DNA from: AP-15 sp036500965
GTDB lineage: Bacteria > Pseudomonadota > Alphaproteobacteria > ATCC43930 > CGMCC-115725
Assembly: GCA_036500965.1 (NCBI GenBank)
Contig: DASYBC010000028.1
Span: 1-31,897 of the forward strand
DNA: 31,897 bases
Reading direction: 5' to 3'
The translations under genes were made by a program, and so were the position numbers. Numbering within the stretch: the first letter of the stretch is position 1; every line of letters starts with the position of its first letter. The notes beneath the pieces were generated by a model. That model was not told where the DNA came from. It ran no database searches and saw only the letters and a program-made list of their open reading frames with translations. Of the stretch, positions 17,164 to 25,364 are shown one piece after another.

Positions 17164-18371
17164 TCTGGTTCCTCGTCGTCGCCGGGCTGCTGAGCATGGC
17201 CGTGGTTGCGGCCCTGCTGACACCGATGATCCGCTCGCCGCGGCCGGGTGCCGCGGCAGCCGAAGAGCCGGTCGCCGCCCTCTATCGCCGCCAACTCGCC
17301 GCGATCGACGAGGAGCTGGCCGAGGGCCGGCTCACTCTGGGACAGGCCGAGACCTCGCGGACCGAGATCACCCGAAGACTTCTGGCTGCGGCCGACCGGG
17401 AGGCGGTGGAGTGGGGGGCTGCGGCGGCCGGTCGGGCATCGGAAGCATCGTGGCGGTTTGGGGCTGCGGTAGCTGTCGCCGGAATCCTGCCGGCGGCGGC
17501 GCTGGCCGTCTATTTCACCGTCGGCACGCCGTCCCCGCTTAACCGGAGCGGCGCGTCCGCCGCCGCCGTCCCGCACGGCTCCGCCGAGCTCGCCGCCGCC
17601 GCCGACCAGATCAGGGCGCATCTCAAAGAAGCGCCGACCGATGTAAAAGGTTGGATTATGCTCGGCCGCACGCTGGCGTCGCTCGGCCGTTTTCCGGAAG
17701 CGCGCGACGCGTATAATCATGCCATCGCCCTGTCCCCGGCCGCTGCGAATCTGCATGCCGAGCTCGGCGAGGTGCTGGTGCTCGCCGCCCAAGGCCAGGT
17801 GACGGCGGCGGCGGAGGCCGAGTTTGCCAAGGCGCCCGACGATCCGCGCTCGCGCTATTACGCTGCCGACGCGGCGCTGCAGCGCGGCGATACCGCCGCG
17901 GCCAAGCAAAAATTGCGGGCGCTGCTGGCCGCCGCACCTCCCGACGCGCCGTGGCGCCAAGCCGTCGCGCAGCGGCTCGCCGAGCTGTCGGTGAACGGTC
18001 AGCCGGCCGATGCCGGGGCTGCCGCGGCGGCGCAAAGTCCAAGCTCACAGAATGGGCCGAGCGCACAAAACCCAGGCCCGAGCGCGCAAAGCCCAGGCCC
18101 GAGCGCGCAGGACATCGCCGCCGCCCGGTCGATGTCGCCGGAGCAGCGGCAGGCGATGATCCGCGGCATGGTCGAGCGTTTGGCCGAGCGGCTCGAGCGC
18201 AACCCGGGCGACAAGGCGGGATGGGCGCGCCTCGCCCATGCCTATGATGTCCTGGGCGAGCCCGACAAGGCGCAAGCCGCCCGCGCCCGCGAGGCCGCCG
18301 CCGGGGCGACGACCGACCCGGACAATAGTCAACCCGCGCCGGCTCGGCCCGAGCCTGCTTCGCCGCGTTGA
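17160..18371 (+). CDS. ccmI: Cytochrome c maturation chaperone CcmI (TPR protein)
   Basis: CcmI holds the C-terminal helix of apocytochrome c for the CcmF/CcmH ligation step. The 403-residue product has an N-terminal membrane helix (IWFLVVAGLLSMAVVAALL), a cytoplasmic loop with YRRQLAAIDEELAEGRLT, and a second membrane helix near residues 100-122. The periplasmic part has TPR repeats, for example WIMLGRTLASLGRFPEARDA, and the C-terminal repeat WARLAHAYDVLGEPDKAQAA. A low-complexity linker rich in Gln, Ser, Pro and Ala lies between the TPR blocks and contains a short tandem repeat. The start overlaps the ccmH stop (ATGA). The hopanoid gene hpnA starts 53 nt after the stop. Confidence 0.92.
   Translation: MIWFLVVAGLLSMAVVAALLTPMIRSPRPGAAAAEEPVAALYRRQLAAIDEELAEGRLTLGQAETSRTEITRRLLAAADREAVEWGAAAAGRASEASWRFGAAVAVAGILPAAALAVYFTVGTPSPLNRSGASAAAVPHGSAELAAAADQIRAHLKEAPTDVKGWIMLGRTLASLGRFPEARDAYNHAIALSPAAANLHAELGEVLVLAAQGQVTAAAEAEFAKAPDDPRSRYYAADAALQRGDTAAAKQKLRALLAAAPPDAPWRQAVAQRLAELSVNGQPADAGAAAAAQSPSSQNGPSAQNPGPSAQSPGPSAQDIAAARSMSPEQRQAMIRGMVERLAERLERNPGDKAGWARLAHAYDVLGEPDKAQAARAREAAAGATTDPDNSQPAPARPEPASPR
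18050..18112 (+). repeat. 21-nt tandem repeat in the CcmI linker
   Basis: An 18-nt run at 18071-18088 is repeated exactly at 18092-18109 (period 21 nt, 7 codons), with a diverged third copy just upstream. It encodes the unit P-G-P-S-A-Q-(N/S). The repeat stays in frame and lies in a disordered linker, so it probably varies in copy number between strains without harming the protein. Confidence 0.7.
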
Positions 18372-18424
18372 CATCCAGCCGGCTGGTCGGCACGCCGGCC
18401 CGGCGCATCGATGGATTAGAGATT

Positions 18425-19426
18425 ATGGCGCTGTCACCGGGCTTGTGCCTGGTCACCGGGGCGACCGGGTTCGTCGGATCGGCGGTCGCGCGCGCGTTGC
18501 TGGATGCCGGCCAAAGGGTCCGGGTGCTGGTGCGCCCTAGCGCCGATCGGCGCAACCTTGCCGATCTCCCGGTCGAGCTCGCGCCCGGCGCGCTCGAGGA
18601 CGCGCCTTCGCTGGAGAAGGCCGTCGCCGGCTGCCGTTACCTGTTCCATGTCGCCGCCGATTACCGGTTGTGGGTCCCCGACCCAGCCGCGATGTTCCGC
18701 GCCAATGTCGAGGGCACTCGCCTTCTGATGAATGCGGCGCTAGCGGCCGGGGTCGAGCGGGTCGTCTACACCAGCAGCGTCGCCACGCTCGGCCTCATCC
18801 CCGGCGGTTCGGCCGACGAAGAGACGCCGAGCCGCTTCGCAGGCATGATCGGCCCCTACAAACAATCGAAATACCGGGCCGAGGAGATGGTGCGCACGCT
18901 GATCGGCGAGCGCGGCCTGCCGGCGGTGATTGTCAATCCCTCGACCCCGGTCGGGCCGCGCGACTTGAAGCCGACGCCGACCGGGCGGCTGATCCTCGAA
19001 GCCGCGCGCGGCCGGATGCCGGGATTTGTCGATACCGGGCTCAACATCGTCCATGTCGATGATGTTGCCGCCGGCCATCTCGCCGCGGCCGAGACGGGAC
19101 GGGTCGGTGAGCGTTATATCCTCGGCGGCGAGAATATGGCGCTGGCCGCGATCCTGGCCGAGGTCGCGCGCGCGGCCGGGAGGCGGCCGCCGCGCTTCAA
19201 GGTCCCGCATTCGGTCGCCTTCGCGGCGGCTGCCGGGGCCGAGCTGGCCGCACGCGTCACCGGCCGCGAGCCGTTCACTACGCTCGACGGGGTTCGCTTG
19301 GCCAAAAAGAAGATGTATTTTTCGGCAGCAAAAGCAGCGCGCGAGCTGGGCTGCCGGCCAAGGCCGGCGCGCGAGGCGATCAGCGACGCGGTCAGCTGGT
19401 TCGAGGGCAACGGATACCTGAGATGA
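18425..19426 (+). CDS. hpnA: Hopanoid-associated sugar epimerase/reductase HpnA
   Basis: This is a 333-residue extended short-chain dehydrogenase (NAD-dependent epimerase type). The Rossmann motif TGATGFVG is at residues 11-18, and the catalytic YxxxK pair is Tyr145/Lys149 in GPYKQSKYRAEE. It also has VVYTSSVATLG and the family's C-terminal pattern SDAVSWFEGNGYL. HpnA is regularly the first gene of hopanoid clusters; its exact reaction is not established, and roles in C5 side-chain metabolism have been suggested. The ATG at 18425 begins just before the homologous region; the Shine-Dalgarno is weak. The stop overlaps hpnC by 4 nt, starting a chain of five coupled genes. Confidence 0.94.
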   Translation: MALSPGLCLVTGATGFVGSAVARALLDAGQRVRVLVRPSADRRNLADLPVELAPGALEDAPSLEKAVAGCRYLFHVAADYRLWVPDPAAMFRANVEGTRLLMNAALAAGVERVVYTSSVATLGLIPGGSADEETPSRFAGMIGPYKQSKYRAEEMVRTLIGERGLPAVIVNPSTPVGPRDLKPTPTGRLILEAARGRMPGFVDTGLNIVHVDDVAAGHLAAAETGRVGERYILGGENMALAAILAEVARAAGRRPPRFKVPHSVAFAAAAGAELAARVTGREPFTTLDGVRLAKKKMYFSAAKAARELGCRPRPAREAISDAVSWFEGNGYLR

Positions 19427-20307
19427 TGGCGGGGACGGCGGAAGCACAGGCACCAGGCGGCGACACGGTCGAGGCGCCGTCGGGCAAGGGGCGCCGCGGC
19501 GAAAATTTCCCGGTCGGCTCCCTCTTGATCCGGCCGAGCCTGCGCGCGCACGTGCATGCCTTTTACCGCTTTGCCCGCAATGCCGACGACATCGCCGATA
19601 ATCCGCTTCTCGCCGCCGGCGAGAAGCTTCGCCGGCTCGACCGCATGGCCGCGGTGCTCGACGGCGCCGCCGGTGGCGACGCGCCGGCCGCCGCGGCGAT
19701 GCGCCAAAGCCTGCGCGAAAGCGGGATGCCGGCGCAGCATTGCCACGAATTGCTGCGCGCGTTTCGCCAGGATGCGGAAAAGCTGCGCTACCGCGACTGG
19801 GGCGAGCTGATGGAATATTGCCGCTACTCGGCCTCGCCGGTCGGCCGCCAGCTGCTCGATCTGCATGGCGAGAGCCGTGACACTTGGGCCGCCTCGGACG
19901 CCTTGTGCTCGGCCTTGCAGGTGTTGAACCATTTGCAGGATTGCGCCGCCGACTACCGCCGGCTCGACCGCGTCTACCTGCCTCTGAGCGACCTCGCCGC
20001 CGCAGAGATCGGCGCCGCGGCGCTGCTGGCCCCGGCCTCGAGCCCCGGTCTGCGCCGGGTGTTCGACGGTTTGCTCGACCGCACCCAACACCTTGTGGAT
20101 GCGGCGCACGCCTTGGCCGGCCGGGTCGCGGCCCCGGGGTTGCGCTGCGAATGCGCGGTCATCACCGAGCTGGCGGCGCGCCTGCTCGGCCGCCTGCGCC
20201 GCGGCGACCCGCTGGCCGCGCGCGTCGCGCTCGGCAAAGCGGATTTCTTCGCCGCGTTTATGATCGGCGCGCCCCGAGGCTTCTGGCCCAAGGGTCGGCG
20301 GCGGTGA
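19423..20307 (+). CDS. hpnC: Hydroxysqualene synthase HpnC (squalene/phytoene synthase family)
   Basis: HpnC converts presqualene diphosphate to hydroxysqualene, the second step of the three-enzyme bacterial squalene route. The 294-residue protein has two Asp-rich Mg2+ sites, DDIAD at residues 55-59 (RFARNADDIADNP) and Asp173/Asp177 in LNHLQDCAADY. It also has the C-terminal GKADFFAAFMIGAPRGFWPK. Its N-terminal 25 residues are low-complexity. Start ATG 19423 overlaps the hpnA stop; a second ATG at 19426 is equally possible. The distinction from HpnD rests on its position and on the different second motif. Confidence 0.94.
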   Translation: MMAGTAEAQAPGGDTVEAPSGKGRRGENFPVGSLLIRPSLRAHVHAFYRFARNADDIADNPLLAAGEKLRRLDRMAAVLDGAAGGDAPAAAAMRQSLRESGMPAQHCHELLRAFRQDAEKLRYRDWGELMEYCRYSASPVGRQLLDLHGESRDTWAASDALCSALQVLNHLQDCAADYRRLDRVYLPLSDLAAAEIGAAALLAPASSPGLRRVFDGLLDRTQHLVDAAHALAGRVAAPGLRCECAVITELAARLLGRLRRGDPLAARVALGKADFFAAFMIGAPRGFWPKGRRR

Positions 20308-21182
20308 GCGAGGCAGCGTTCGACACCGTTGCCGACGAGCTCGGCGAAGAGGCTCTGCGCCAGACCATCCGGGATCGCGTCGAGGCGGCCGGAACCTCGT
20401 TCTATTGGGCGATGCGGCTGTTGCCGCGCGACCGTCGCCACGGCATGTACGCGGTGTACGCCTGGTGCCGCGAAGTCGATGACATCGCCGACGGCGACTG
20501 GCCGGTGGCGCGCAAGCTCGCCGCGCTCGCTGCCTGGCGCGACGAGATTGCGGCGCTTTACGCCGGGCGGCCGCGCCACCTCGTCGCCCGCGCCTTGCAC
20601 GACCCGGTGCGGCACTATCAGCTGCGCCGCGACGATTTCCTCGCGGTGATCGGCGGCATGGAAATGGATGCGCGCGAGGACATCCGAGCCCCCGACCTGG
20701 TCACTCTCGACCTTTATTGCGCGCGCGTCGCCAGCGCGGTCGGCCATCTCTCGGTGCATATTTTCGGCGATCCGAGCGAGGCCGCGCATCGGGTGGCCGA
20801 TGCGCTCGGCCGGGCCCTGCAGCTGACCAACATCCTGCGCGATCTCGACGAGGATGCCCGACGCGGCCGCCTTTACCTGCCGCGCGAAATCCTCGTCCGC
20901 CACGGGATCGGCAACACCGATCCAACTGTGGTGCTGCGCCATCCGGCGTTGCCGGCAGTCTGTCGCGAGGTCGCGGCGATTGCGCACGGGCATTTTCGCG
21001 ACAGCGCGCGGGCGATGGCGTCGTGCCGCCGCCGGGCGATGCGGCCGGCCGCGGTCATGGGTGCCGTCTATGGCGCGACTCTGCGCGAATTGCTGCGCCG
21101 GGGGTGGCGCGATCCGGCAGCCCGAATCGCGCTGTCGAAGCCGCTGAAGCTCTGGCTGGTGCTGCGGCACGGCCTTTTATGA
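20304..21182 (+). CDS. hpnD: Presqualene diphosphate synthase HpnD
   Basis: HpnD joins two farnesyl diphosphates into presqualene diphosphate. The 292-residue protein has the two Asp-rich motifs, CREVDDIADGD (Asp59, 60, 63) and LTNILRDLDEDARRGRLYLP (Asp180, 184). It also has the phytoene-synthase-like signature YCARVASAVGHLSVHIFG. A GTG at 20304 overlaps the hpnC stop (GTGA) and gives the family's normal length. The stop overlaps hpnE in the same way. The N-terminal SFYWAMRLLPRDRRHGMYAV is typical of HpnD. No signal peptide or membrane segment is seen, so it is cytoplasmic or peripherally membrane-bound. Confidence 0.95.
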   Translation: MSEAAFDTVADELGEEALRQTIRDRVEAAGTSFYWAMRLLPRDRRHGMYAVYAWCREVDDIADGDWPVARKLAALAAWRDEIAALYAGRPRHLVARALHDPVRHYQLRRDDFLAVIGGMEMDAREDIRAPDLVTLDLYCARVASAVGHLSVHIFGDPSEAAHRVADALGRALQLTNILRDLDEDARRGRLYLPREILVRHGIGNTDPTVVLRHPALPAVCREVAAIAHGHFRDSARAMASCRRRAMRPAAVMGAVYGATLRELLRRGWRDPAARIALSKPLKLWLVLRHGLL

Positions 21183-22531
21183 GCGGAGGCGGCTTGGACG
21201 CCGGCCGGGTGCACGTCGTCGGCGCCGGGCTCGCCGGGCTCGCGGCGGCGGTCGAGGTGGCGGCGGCGGGGCGGCGGGTAAGCCTCTACGAGGCCAGCGC
21301 CCAGGCCGGCGGCCGGTGCCGCTCGTATTTCGACGCCGAGCTCGGCTGCCGCATCGACAACGGCAACCATCTGCTGCTCGCCGGCAACCGACGCGCGCTC
21401 GGCTATCTCGCCCGGATCGGCGCGCTCGGCACGATCGGCGGCCCACGTAAGGCGGCGTTTGCGTTCTTCGACGCCGCGAGCGGGCAGCGCTGGCTGCTGC
21501 GGCCGAACCGCGGCGCCGTGCCGTGGTGGATCCTGCGGAGGGCGAGGCGGGTGCCCGGCAGCCGCGCCGCCGATTATCTTGAAAGCTTGGCGTTACGCCG
21601 CGCTGGCGCGGCAATGACCGTCGCCGAGGCGCTGGACCCGAGCCGCCGACTGTTCTCTCGGCTATGGGAGCCGCTCGCTGTCGCGGCGCTGAACACCGCT
21701 GTCGAACGCGCCTCGGCGCGGCTCTTCTGGCGGATTCTCGCCGAGACCCTCGGCCGCGGCGGCGCCGCCTGCCGCCCGCTGGTGCCCTGCCATGGGCTCT
21801 CGGAGACCTTTGTCGATCCGGCGCTCGAAACCCTGCGCCGGCGCGGCGCCGTGATCCGCTTCGGCGCCCGGCTGCGCGGGCTGGCATTCGGGACGGACCG
21901 CGTCGTGAGCCTGGCTTTTGATGGCGAAGCCGTAGCTCTCGGCGAAGGTGATCATCTGATCCTGGCGGTGCCGGCGACAATCGCCGCCCGGCTGGTTCCG
22001 GGGCTCGTCGTGCCCGACGCGTTTTCCCCGATCGTCAATGCGCATTTCCGGTGCGTGCCGCCACCCGGCTCGCCGCTGTTCGTCGGCGTTGTCGGCGGCA
22101 CCGCGGAGTGGATTTTCCGCAAGCGCGTCGTGCTCTCGGTAACCGTCAGCGCGGCCGACCGGATCGTCGACCGCCCGGCCGACGCGCTGCGCGAAACCTT
22201 GTGGCGCGACGTGGCGTTGGCTTATCGGCTGCCGGCATCGCCGGTGCCTCCGGCGCGGATCGTCAAAGAGCGGCGGGCGACGTTTCTGGCAAGCCCGGAG
22301 CAGCTGCGCCGCCGACCGGCGGCGGCAACCTTCTGGCGGAATCTCGTCCTCGCCGGCGACTATACGGATACCGGCTTGCCGGCGACAATCGAGGGCGCTA
22401 TTGGCTCGGGCCTCGCCGCCGCGAGCGCGGCCCGCGCCCGGCCAACGCTCGCGGCGCCAGCTGGCGCAAACCGCTTACGCCCCGAAATCAATTGCGACCA
22501 AGAACAAGAACGACGCCATTTGCTGCGATGA
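21179..22531 (+). CDS. hpnE: Hydroxysqualene dehydroxylase HpnE (FAD-dependent)
   Basis: HpnE reduces hydroxysqualene to squalene and completes the HpnDCE route. The 450-residue flavoprotein begins with a dinucleotide-binding motif VHVVGAGLAGLAAAVEVAAA, the acidic strand end LYEAS and GGRCRSYFD, typical of phytoene-desaturase-like amine oxidoreductases. NGNHLLLAGN follows in the substrate domain, and the C-terminus shows NLVLAGDYTDTGLPATIEGA, the FAD-closing motif. It ends with an extra charged tail of about 20 residues after the conserved core. Start (ATG 21179) and stop both overlap the neighbours by 4 nt. Confidence 0.94.
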   Translation: MSGGGLDAGRVHVVGAGLAGLAAAVEVAAAGRRVSLYEASAQAGGRCRSYFDAELGCRIDNGNHLLLAGNRRALGYLARIGALGTIGGPRKAAFAFFDAASGQRWLLRPNRGAVPWWILRRARRVPGSRAADYLESLALRRAGAAMTVAEALDPSRRLFSRLWEPLAVAALNTAVERASARLFWRILAETLGRGGAACRPLVPCHGLSETFVDPALETLRRRGAVIRFGARLRGLAFGTDRVVSLAFDGEAVALGEGDHLILAVPATIAARLVPGLVVPDAFSPIVNAHFRCVPPPGSPLFVGVVGGTAEWIFRKRVVLSVTVSAADRIVDRPADALRETLWRDVALAYRLPASPVPPARIVKERRATFLASPEQLRRRPAAATFWRNLVLAGDYTDTGLPATIEGAIGSGLAAASAARARPTLAAPAGANRLRPEINCDQEQERRHLLR

Positions 22532-24510
22532 ACCCTCCACCCGACACGACAACCGAAGCCGCGGCGCCGGTCGCGAGCGCGCGTACCCGCGCGCCAGGGC
22601 TCGACCCAAGGCTCGATGCTGCGATCAGCCGCGCCGCCGAAGCGCTGTCCGCGTTGCAGCGATCCGACGGCCATTGGGTCTTCGAGCTCGAAGCCGACGC
22701 GACGATCCCGGCCGAATACATCCTGATGCAGCACTTTCTCGGCGACATCGAGCCCGAGCTTGAGGCGAGGATCGCGCAATTCATTCGCGCCGAGCAGGGC
22801 GAGGATGGCGGCTGGCCGCTGTTCCGCGGCGGGGCGCTCGATCTCAGCTGCTCGGTCAAGGCCTATTTCGCGCTGAAGGCGGCCGGCGATTCGCCAGAGG
22901 CGCCGCATATGGCGCGGGCTCGCGCGGCGATCCTGGCGCAAGGCGGAGCGCGGCGCTGCAATGTCTTCACCCGCATCCTGCTCGCCTTGTTCGGCGAGGT
23001 GCCGTGGCGCGCGGTGCCGATGATGCCGGTCGAGATCATGCTGCTGCCGCGCTGGTCGCCATTTCATATCGCCAAGGTGTCGTATTGGTCGCGTACCGTG
23101 CTGGTGCCGCTCCTGGTGCTGATGGCGCTGCGCCCGCGCGCCCGAAACCCGCGGCGGATCGCGATTCGCGAGCTGTTCCTCGAGCCGCCGGAAGCGGTGC
23201 GCGACTGGATCTCCGGGCCGACCGCCTCGCCGCTGGCGGTTGTATTCGGCCTGCTCGACCGCGTGCTGCGCCTTGCCGAGCCCTGGTTTCCGGCGGCGCC
23301 GCGGCAGCGGGCCATCGCCAAGGCTGTGGCCTTTGTGACCGAGCGCCTGAACGGCGAAGACGGCCTCGGCGGCATCTTCCCGGCGATGGCCAATTCCTTG
23401 ATGATGTTCGGTTGTCTTGGATACCCGGCTGACCACCCCGGCCGCGCGGCCGCCGGCGCGGCGATCGACAAGCTCCTCGTCCGCGACGGGGAGCGTAGCT
23501 ATTGCCAGCCTTGCCTGTCACCGGTCTGGGACACGGCACTCGCCTGCCATGCACTGATCGAGACCGGCGACCGGCGGCTCGACCCGGCGATCGGACGCGC
23601 GCTCGACTGGCTTGGTGGGAAGCAGGTCTTGGACATGGTCGGTGATTGGGCGATGGCGCGCCCGAACCTGCGGCCAGGCGGCTGGGCGTTTCAATACGAG
23701 AACCCGCATTACCCCGATGTCGATGACACCGCCGCGGTCGGCTTGGCGCTCGACCGCTTCGATCGAGCGCGCTACCGCCCTGCGACCGAGCGGGCGGCCG
23801 AGTGGATCGTCGGGATGCAGAGCCGCAACGGCGGCTGGGGCTCGTTCGACGCCGACAACACGCATTATTATTTGAACCATATCCCGTTCGCCGATCACGG
23901 CGCCCTGCTCGATCCGCCGACTGCTGATGTCAGCGCCCGCTGCCTCGGATTGCTGGCGCAGCTCGGCTATCCTGCCGCCCATCCGGCGGTCGCCGCGGCT
24001 ATAGCCTTTCTGCGGCGGGAGCAGGAGGCCGACGGCAGCTGGTTTGGGCGCTGGGGCACCAACTATATCTACGGGACATGGTCGGTTCTGGCCGCGCTCG
24101 ATGCGGTTGGCCTCGATCGGCAAAGCCCCGAAATGCGTCGTGCCGCCGCCTGGCTGCTCGGCCGCCAGCGCCCGGATGGCGGCTGGGGCGAGCGTGAGGA
24201 ATCATATTGGCCGGGGGTGCCGCATGGCGAGGCGCCCTACAGCACGCCCTCTCAGACGGCCTGGGCTCTGCTCGGCCTGATGGCGGCCGGCGAGGTTGAA
24301 AATCCCGCGGTCGCTCGCGGCGTCGCCTTTCTGATCGACGCGCAAGACCGAAACGGCGGCTGGGACGAGCCCTGGTTCAACGCGGTCGGCTTTCCGCGCG
24401 TGTTTTTTCTGCGCTATCACGGATACCGCGCCTATTTTCCGCTCTGGGCGCTGGCCCGCTACCGGCGCTTGACCCGGGCCGGGACCGGTCACCGGCGGCT
24501 CGGAATCTGA
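22528..24510 (+). CDS. shc: Squalene-hopene cyclase (HpnF)
   Basis: This class II triterpene cyclase folds squalene into hopene and hopanol at the membrane. The 660-residue product has the catalytic acid motif DVDD at residues 397-400 (HYPDVDDTAAVGLAL). It has repeated QW motifs such as QSRNGGWGSFD, QRPDGGWGE and QDRNGGWDEP, and the N-terminal QRSDGHWVFELEAD. Length is normal and no key residue is missing. The ATG at 22528 overlaps the hpnE stop (ATGA); the frame is open further upstream, but that part is antisense-type filler inside hpnE. A 176-nt gap to hpnG follows. Confidence 0.97.
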   Translation: MNPPPDTTTEAAAPVASARTRAPGLDPRLDAAISRAAEALSALQRSDGHWVFELEADATIPAEYILMQHFLGDIEPELEARIAQFIRAEQGEDGGWPLFRGGALDLSCSVKAYFALKAAGDSPEAPHMARARAAILAQGGARRCNVFTRILLALFGEVPWRAVPMMPVEIMLLPRWSPFHIAKVSYWSRTVLVPLLVLMALRPRARNPRRIAIRELFLEPPEAVRDWISGPTASPLAVVFGLLDRVLRLAEPWFPAAPRQRAIAKAVAFVTERLNGEDGLGGIFPAMANSLMMFGCLGYPADHPGRAAAGAAIDKLLVRDGERSYCQPCLSPVWDTALACHALIETGDRRLDPAIGRALDWLGGKQVLDMVGDWAMARPNLRPGGWAFQYENPHYPDVDDTAAVGLALDRFDRARYRPATERAAEWIVGMQSRNGGWGSFDADNTHYYLNHIPFADHGALLDPPTADVSARCLGLLAQLGYPAAHPAVAAAIAFLRREQEADGSWFGRWGTNYIYGTWSVLAALDAVGLDRQSPEMRRAAAWLLGRQRPDGGWGEREESYWPGVPHGEAPYSTPSQTAWALLGLMAAGEVENPAVARGVAFLIDAQDRNGGWDEPWFNAVGFPRVFFLRYHGYRAYFPLWALARYRRLTRAGTGHRRLGI

Positions 24511-24553
24511 CGGCGGGGTGCGCCCGCGCCGGCCGACCTCGGGCTGCGGCGCT

Positions 24554-24576
24554 TTGTCTATACTGATTTTTATAGT
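24554..24576 (+). promoter_or_regulatory. Candidate promoter region for hpnG (AT-rich island)
   Basis: In otherwise GC-rich DNA, an AT-rich patch holds TTGTCT (24554-24559), TATACT (24559-24564) and TATAGT (24571-24576), either of the last two a plausible -10 box. No well-spaced -35 box goes with them. It lies between shc and hpnG, the only break in the coupled hpn chain on this strand, so a separate promoter for hpnG is reasonable. It could instead be part of a termination signal for the shc transcript. Confidence 0.33.
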
Positions 24577-24653
24577 AGAGCCGCTAGAAACCGGGTAGTT
24601 GTGCCCTGGGCAGGGAGCCGGGCGACCGCGCATCGGCGCGTAAGGGCGCGTTC

Positions 24654-24680
24654 GTCCCCGCCAGGAAAAAGGCAGGGGAC
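24654..24680 (+). promoter_or_regulatory. Hairpin enclosing the hpnG ribosome binding site
   Basis: GTCCCC-GCC (24654-24662) can pair with GGC-A-GGGGAC (24671-24680), nine GC-rich pairs with one bulged A and an 8-nt loop AGGAAAAA. The right arm contains AGGGGA, the only good ribosome site for the hpnG start at 24687 (7 nt spacing). The structure should hold back translation unless it is melted or unless transcription and translation arrive coupled from upstream. The pairing is seen directly; the control role is inferred. Confidence 0.5.
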
Positions 24681-24686
24681 TTGCGC

Positions 24687-25364
24687 ATGGCTATGCTCCA
24701 AACGACTGTGCTGTGCACTTCGGGGCTTGCCGCCGAAGCCAAAATTGCGCGCGCCGCAGGGTTTTCCGTCGTGGTTGGCGCCGGTCACCGCGGCCGCACC
24801 GCGGCTCTGGTCGAGAATGCGGTGCGGCGGGCGAATTGCCTTGTCAGCTTTGGCATCGCCGGAGCCCTGGCGCCGCATCTGCGCGCCGGCGATGTGGTGA
24901 TTTCGACCGAGGTCGTCGCCGGCGACCTGCGCTGGCGGGCGGAGGAGCCGTTTCGCCGCCGTGTCGCCGAGCTTGCCCGCGGCATCGGCGCGCTCGACGG
25001 CCCGGTGCTGGGTGCGACGGCGATCCTCGCGACCTCAGCCGAAAAACGCCGCGCCTGGAGCGAGACCGGCGCCCTTGCCGTCGATCTCGAAAGCGACGTG
25101 GTGGCCCGCATCGCCGCCGCGGCCGGCATCCCCTTTGTCGTCGTCCGCACGATCGCCGATTCTGCACTGCGCGAGCTGCCGCCGGCGGCGCTGATCCCGC
25201 TCTCGGAGGACGGAACGCCAAAGCTGGCGCAGGTGCTGGGCTCGGTGCTGCGCCGGCCGCGCCAATTCGCAGCGCTGGTCGGGCTCGCGCGCGAGACGCG
25301 GACGGCACTCTCGGCGCTAGCCGGGCCGGCTCGCGCGCTCTACGGGCTGGTCGCCACGGCCTAG
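24687..25364 (+). CDS. hpnG: Adenosylhopane nucleosidase/phosphorylase HpnG
   Basis: HpnG removes adenine from adenosylhopane on the way to ribosylhopane and bacteriohopanetetrol. The 225-residue protein belongs to the nucleoside phosphorylase (MTA/SAH nucleosidase-like) fold. It shows LVSFGIAGALAPHLRAGDVV with VISTEVV, and the base-site region ALAVDLESDVVARIAAAAG followed by FVVVRTIADSA. ATG 24687 is preceded by AGGGGA; an ATG at 24693 is an alternative. Its last 48 nt overlap the end of hpnH on the other strand. Confidence 0.94.
   Translation: MAMLQTTVLCTSGLAAEAKIARAAGFSVVVGAGHRGRTAALVENAVRRANCLVSFGIAGALAPHLRAGDVVISTEVVAGDLRWRAEEPFRRRVAELARGIGALDGPVLGATAILATSAEKRRAWSETGALAVDLESDVVARIAAAAGIPFVVVRTIADSALRELPPAALIPLSEDGTPKLAQVLGSVLRRPRQFAALVGLARETRTALSALAGPARALYGLVATA

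Noticed and set aside
18050..18112. CRISPR-like repeat
   Set aside because: The copies are adjacent, in frame and inside the CcmI linker, with no spacers or cas genes.
18368..18373. TTGACA as a -35 box for hpnA
   Set aside because: It overlaps the ccmI stop and no -10-like hexamer lies 16-19 nt downstream.
22051..22527. Long N-terminal extension of squalene-hopene cyclase
   Set aside because: This part overlaps hpnE in another frame; the ATG at 22528 couples to the hpnE stop and gives the usual length.
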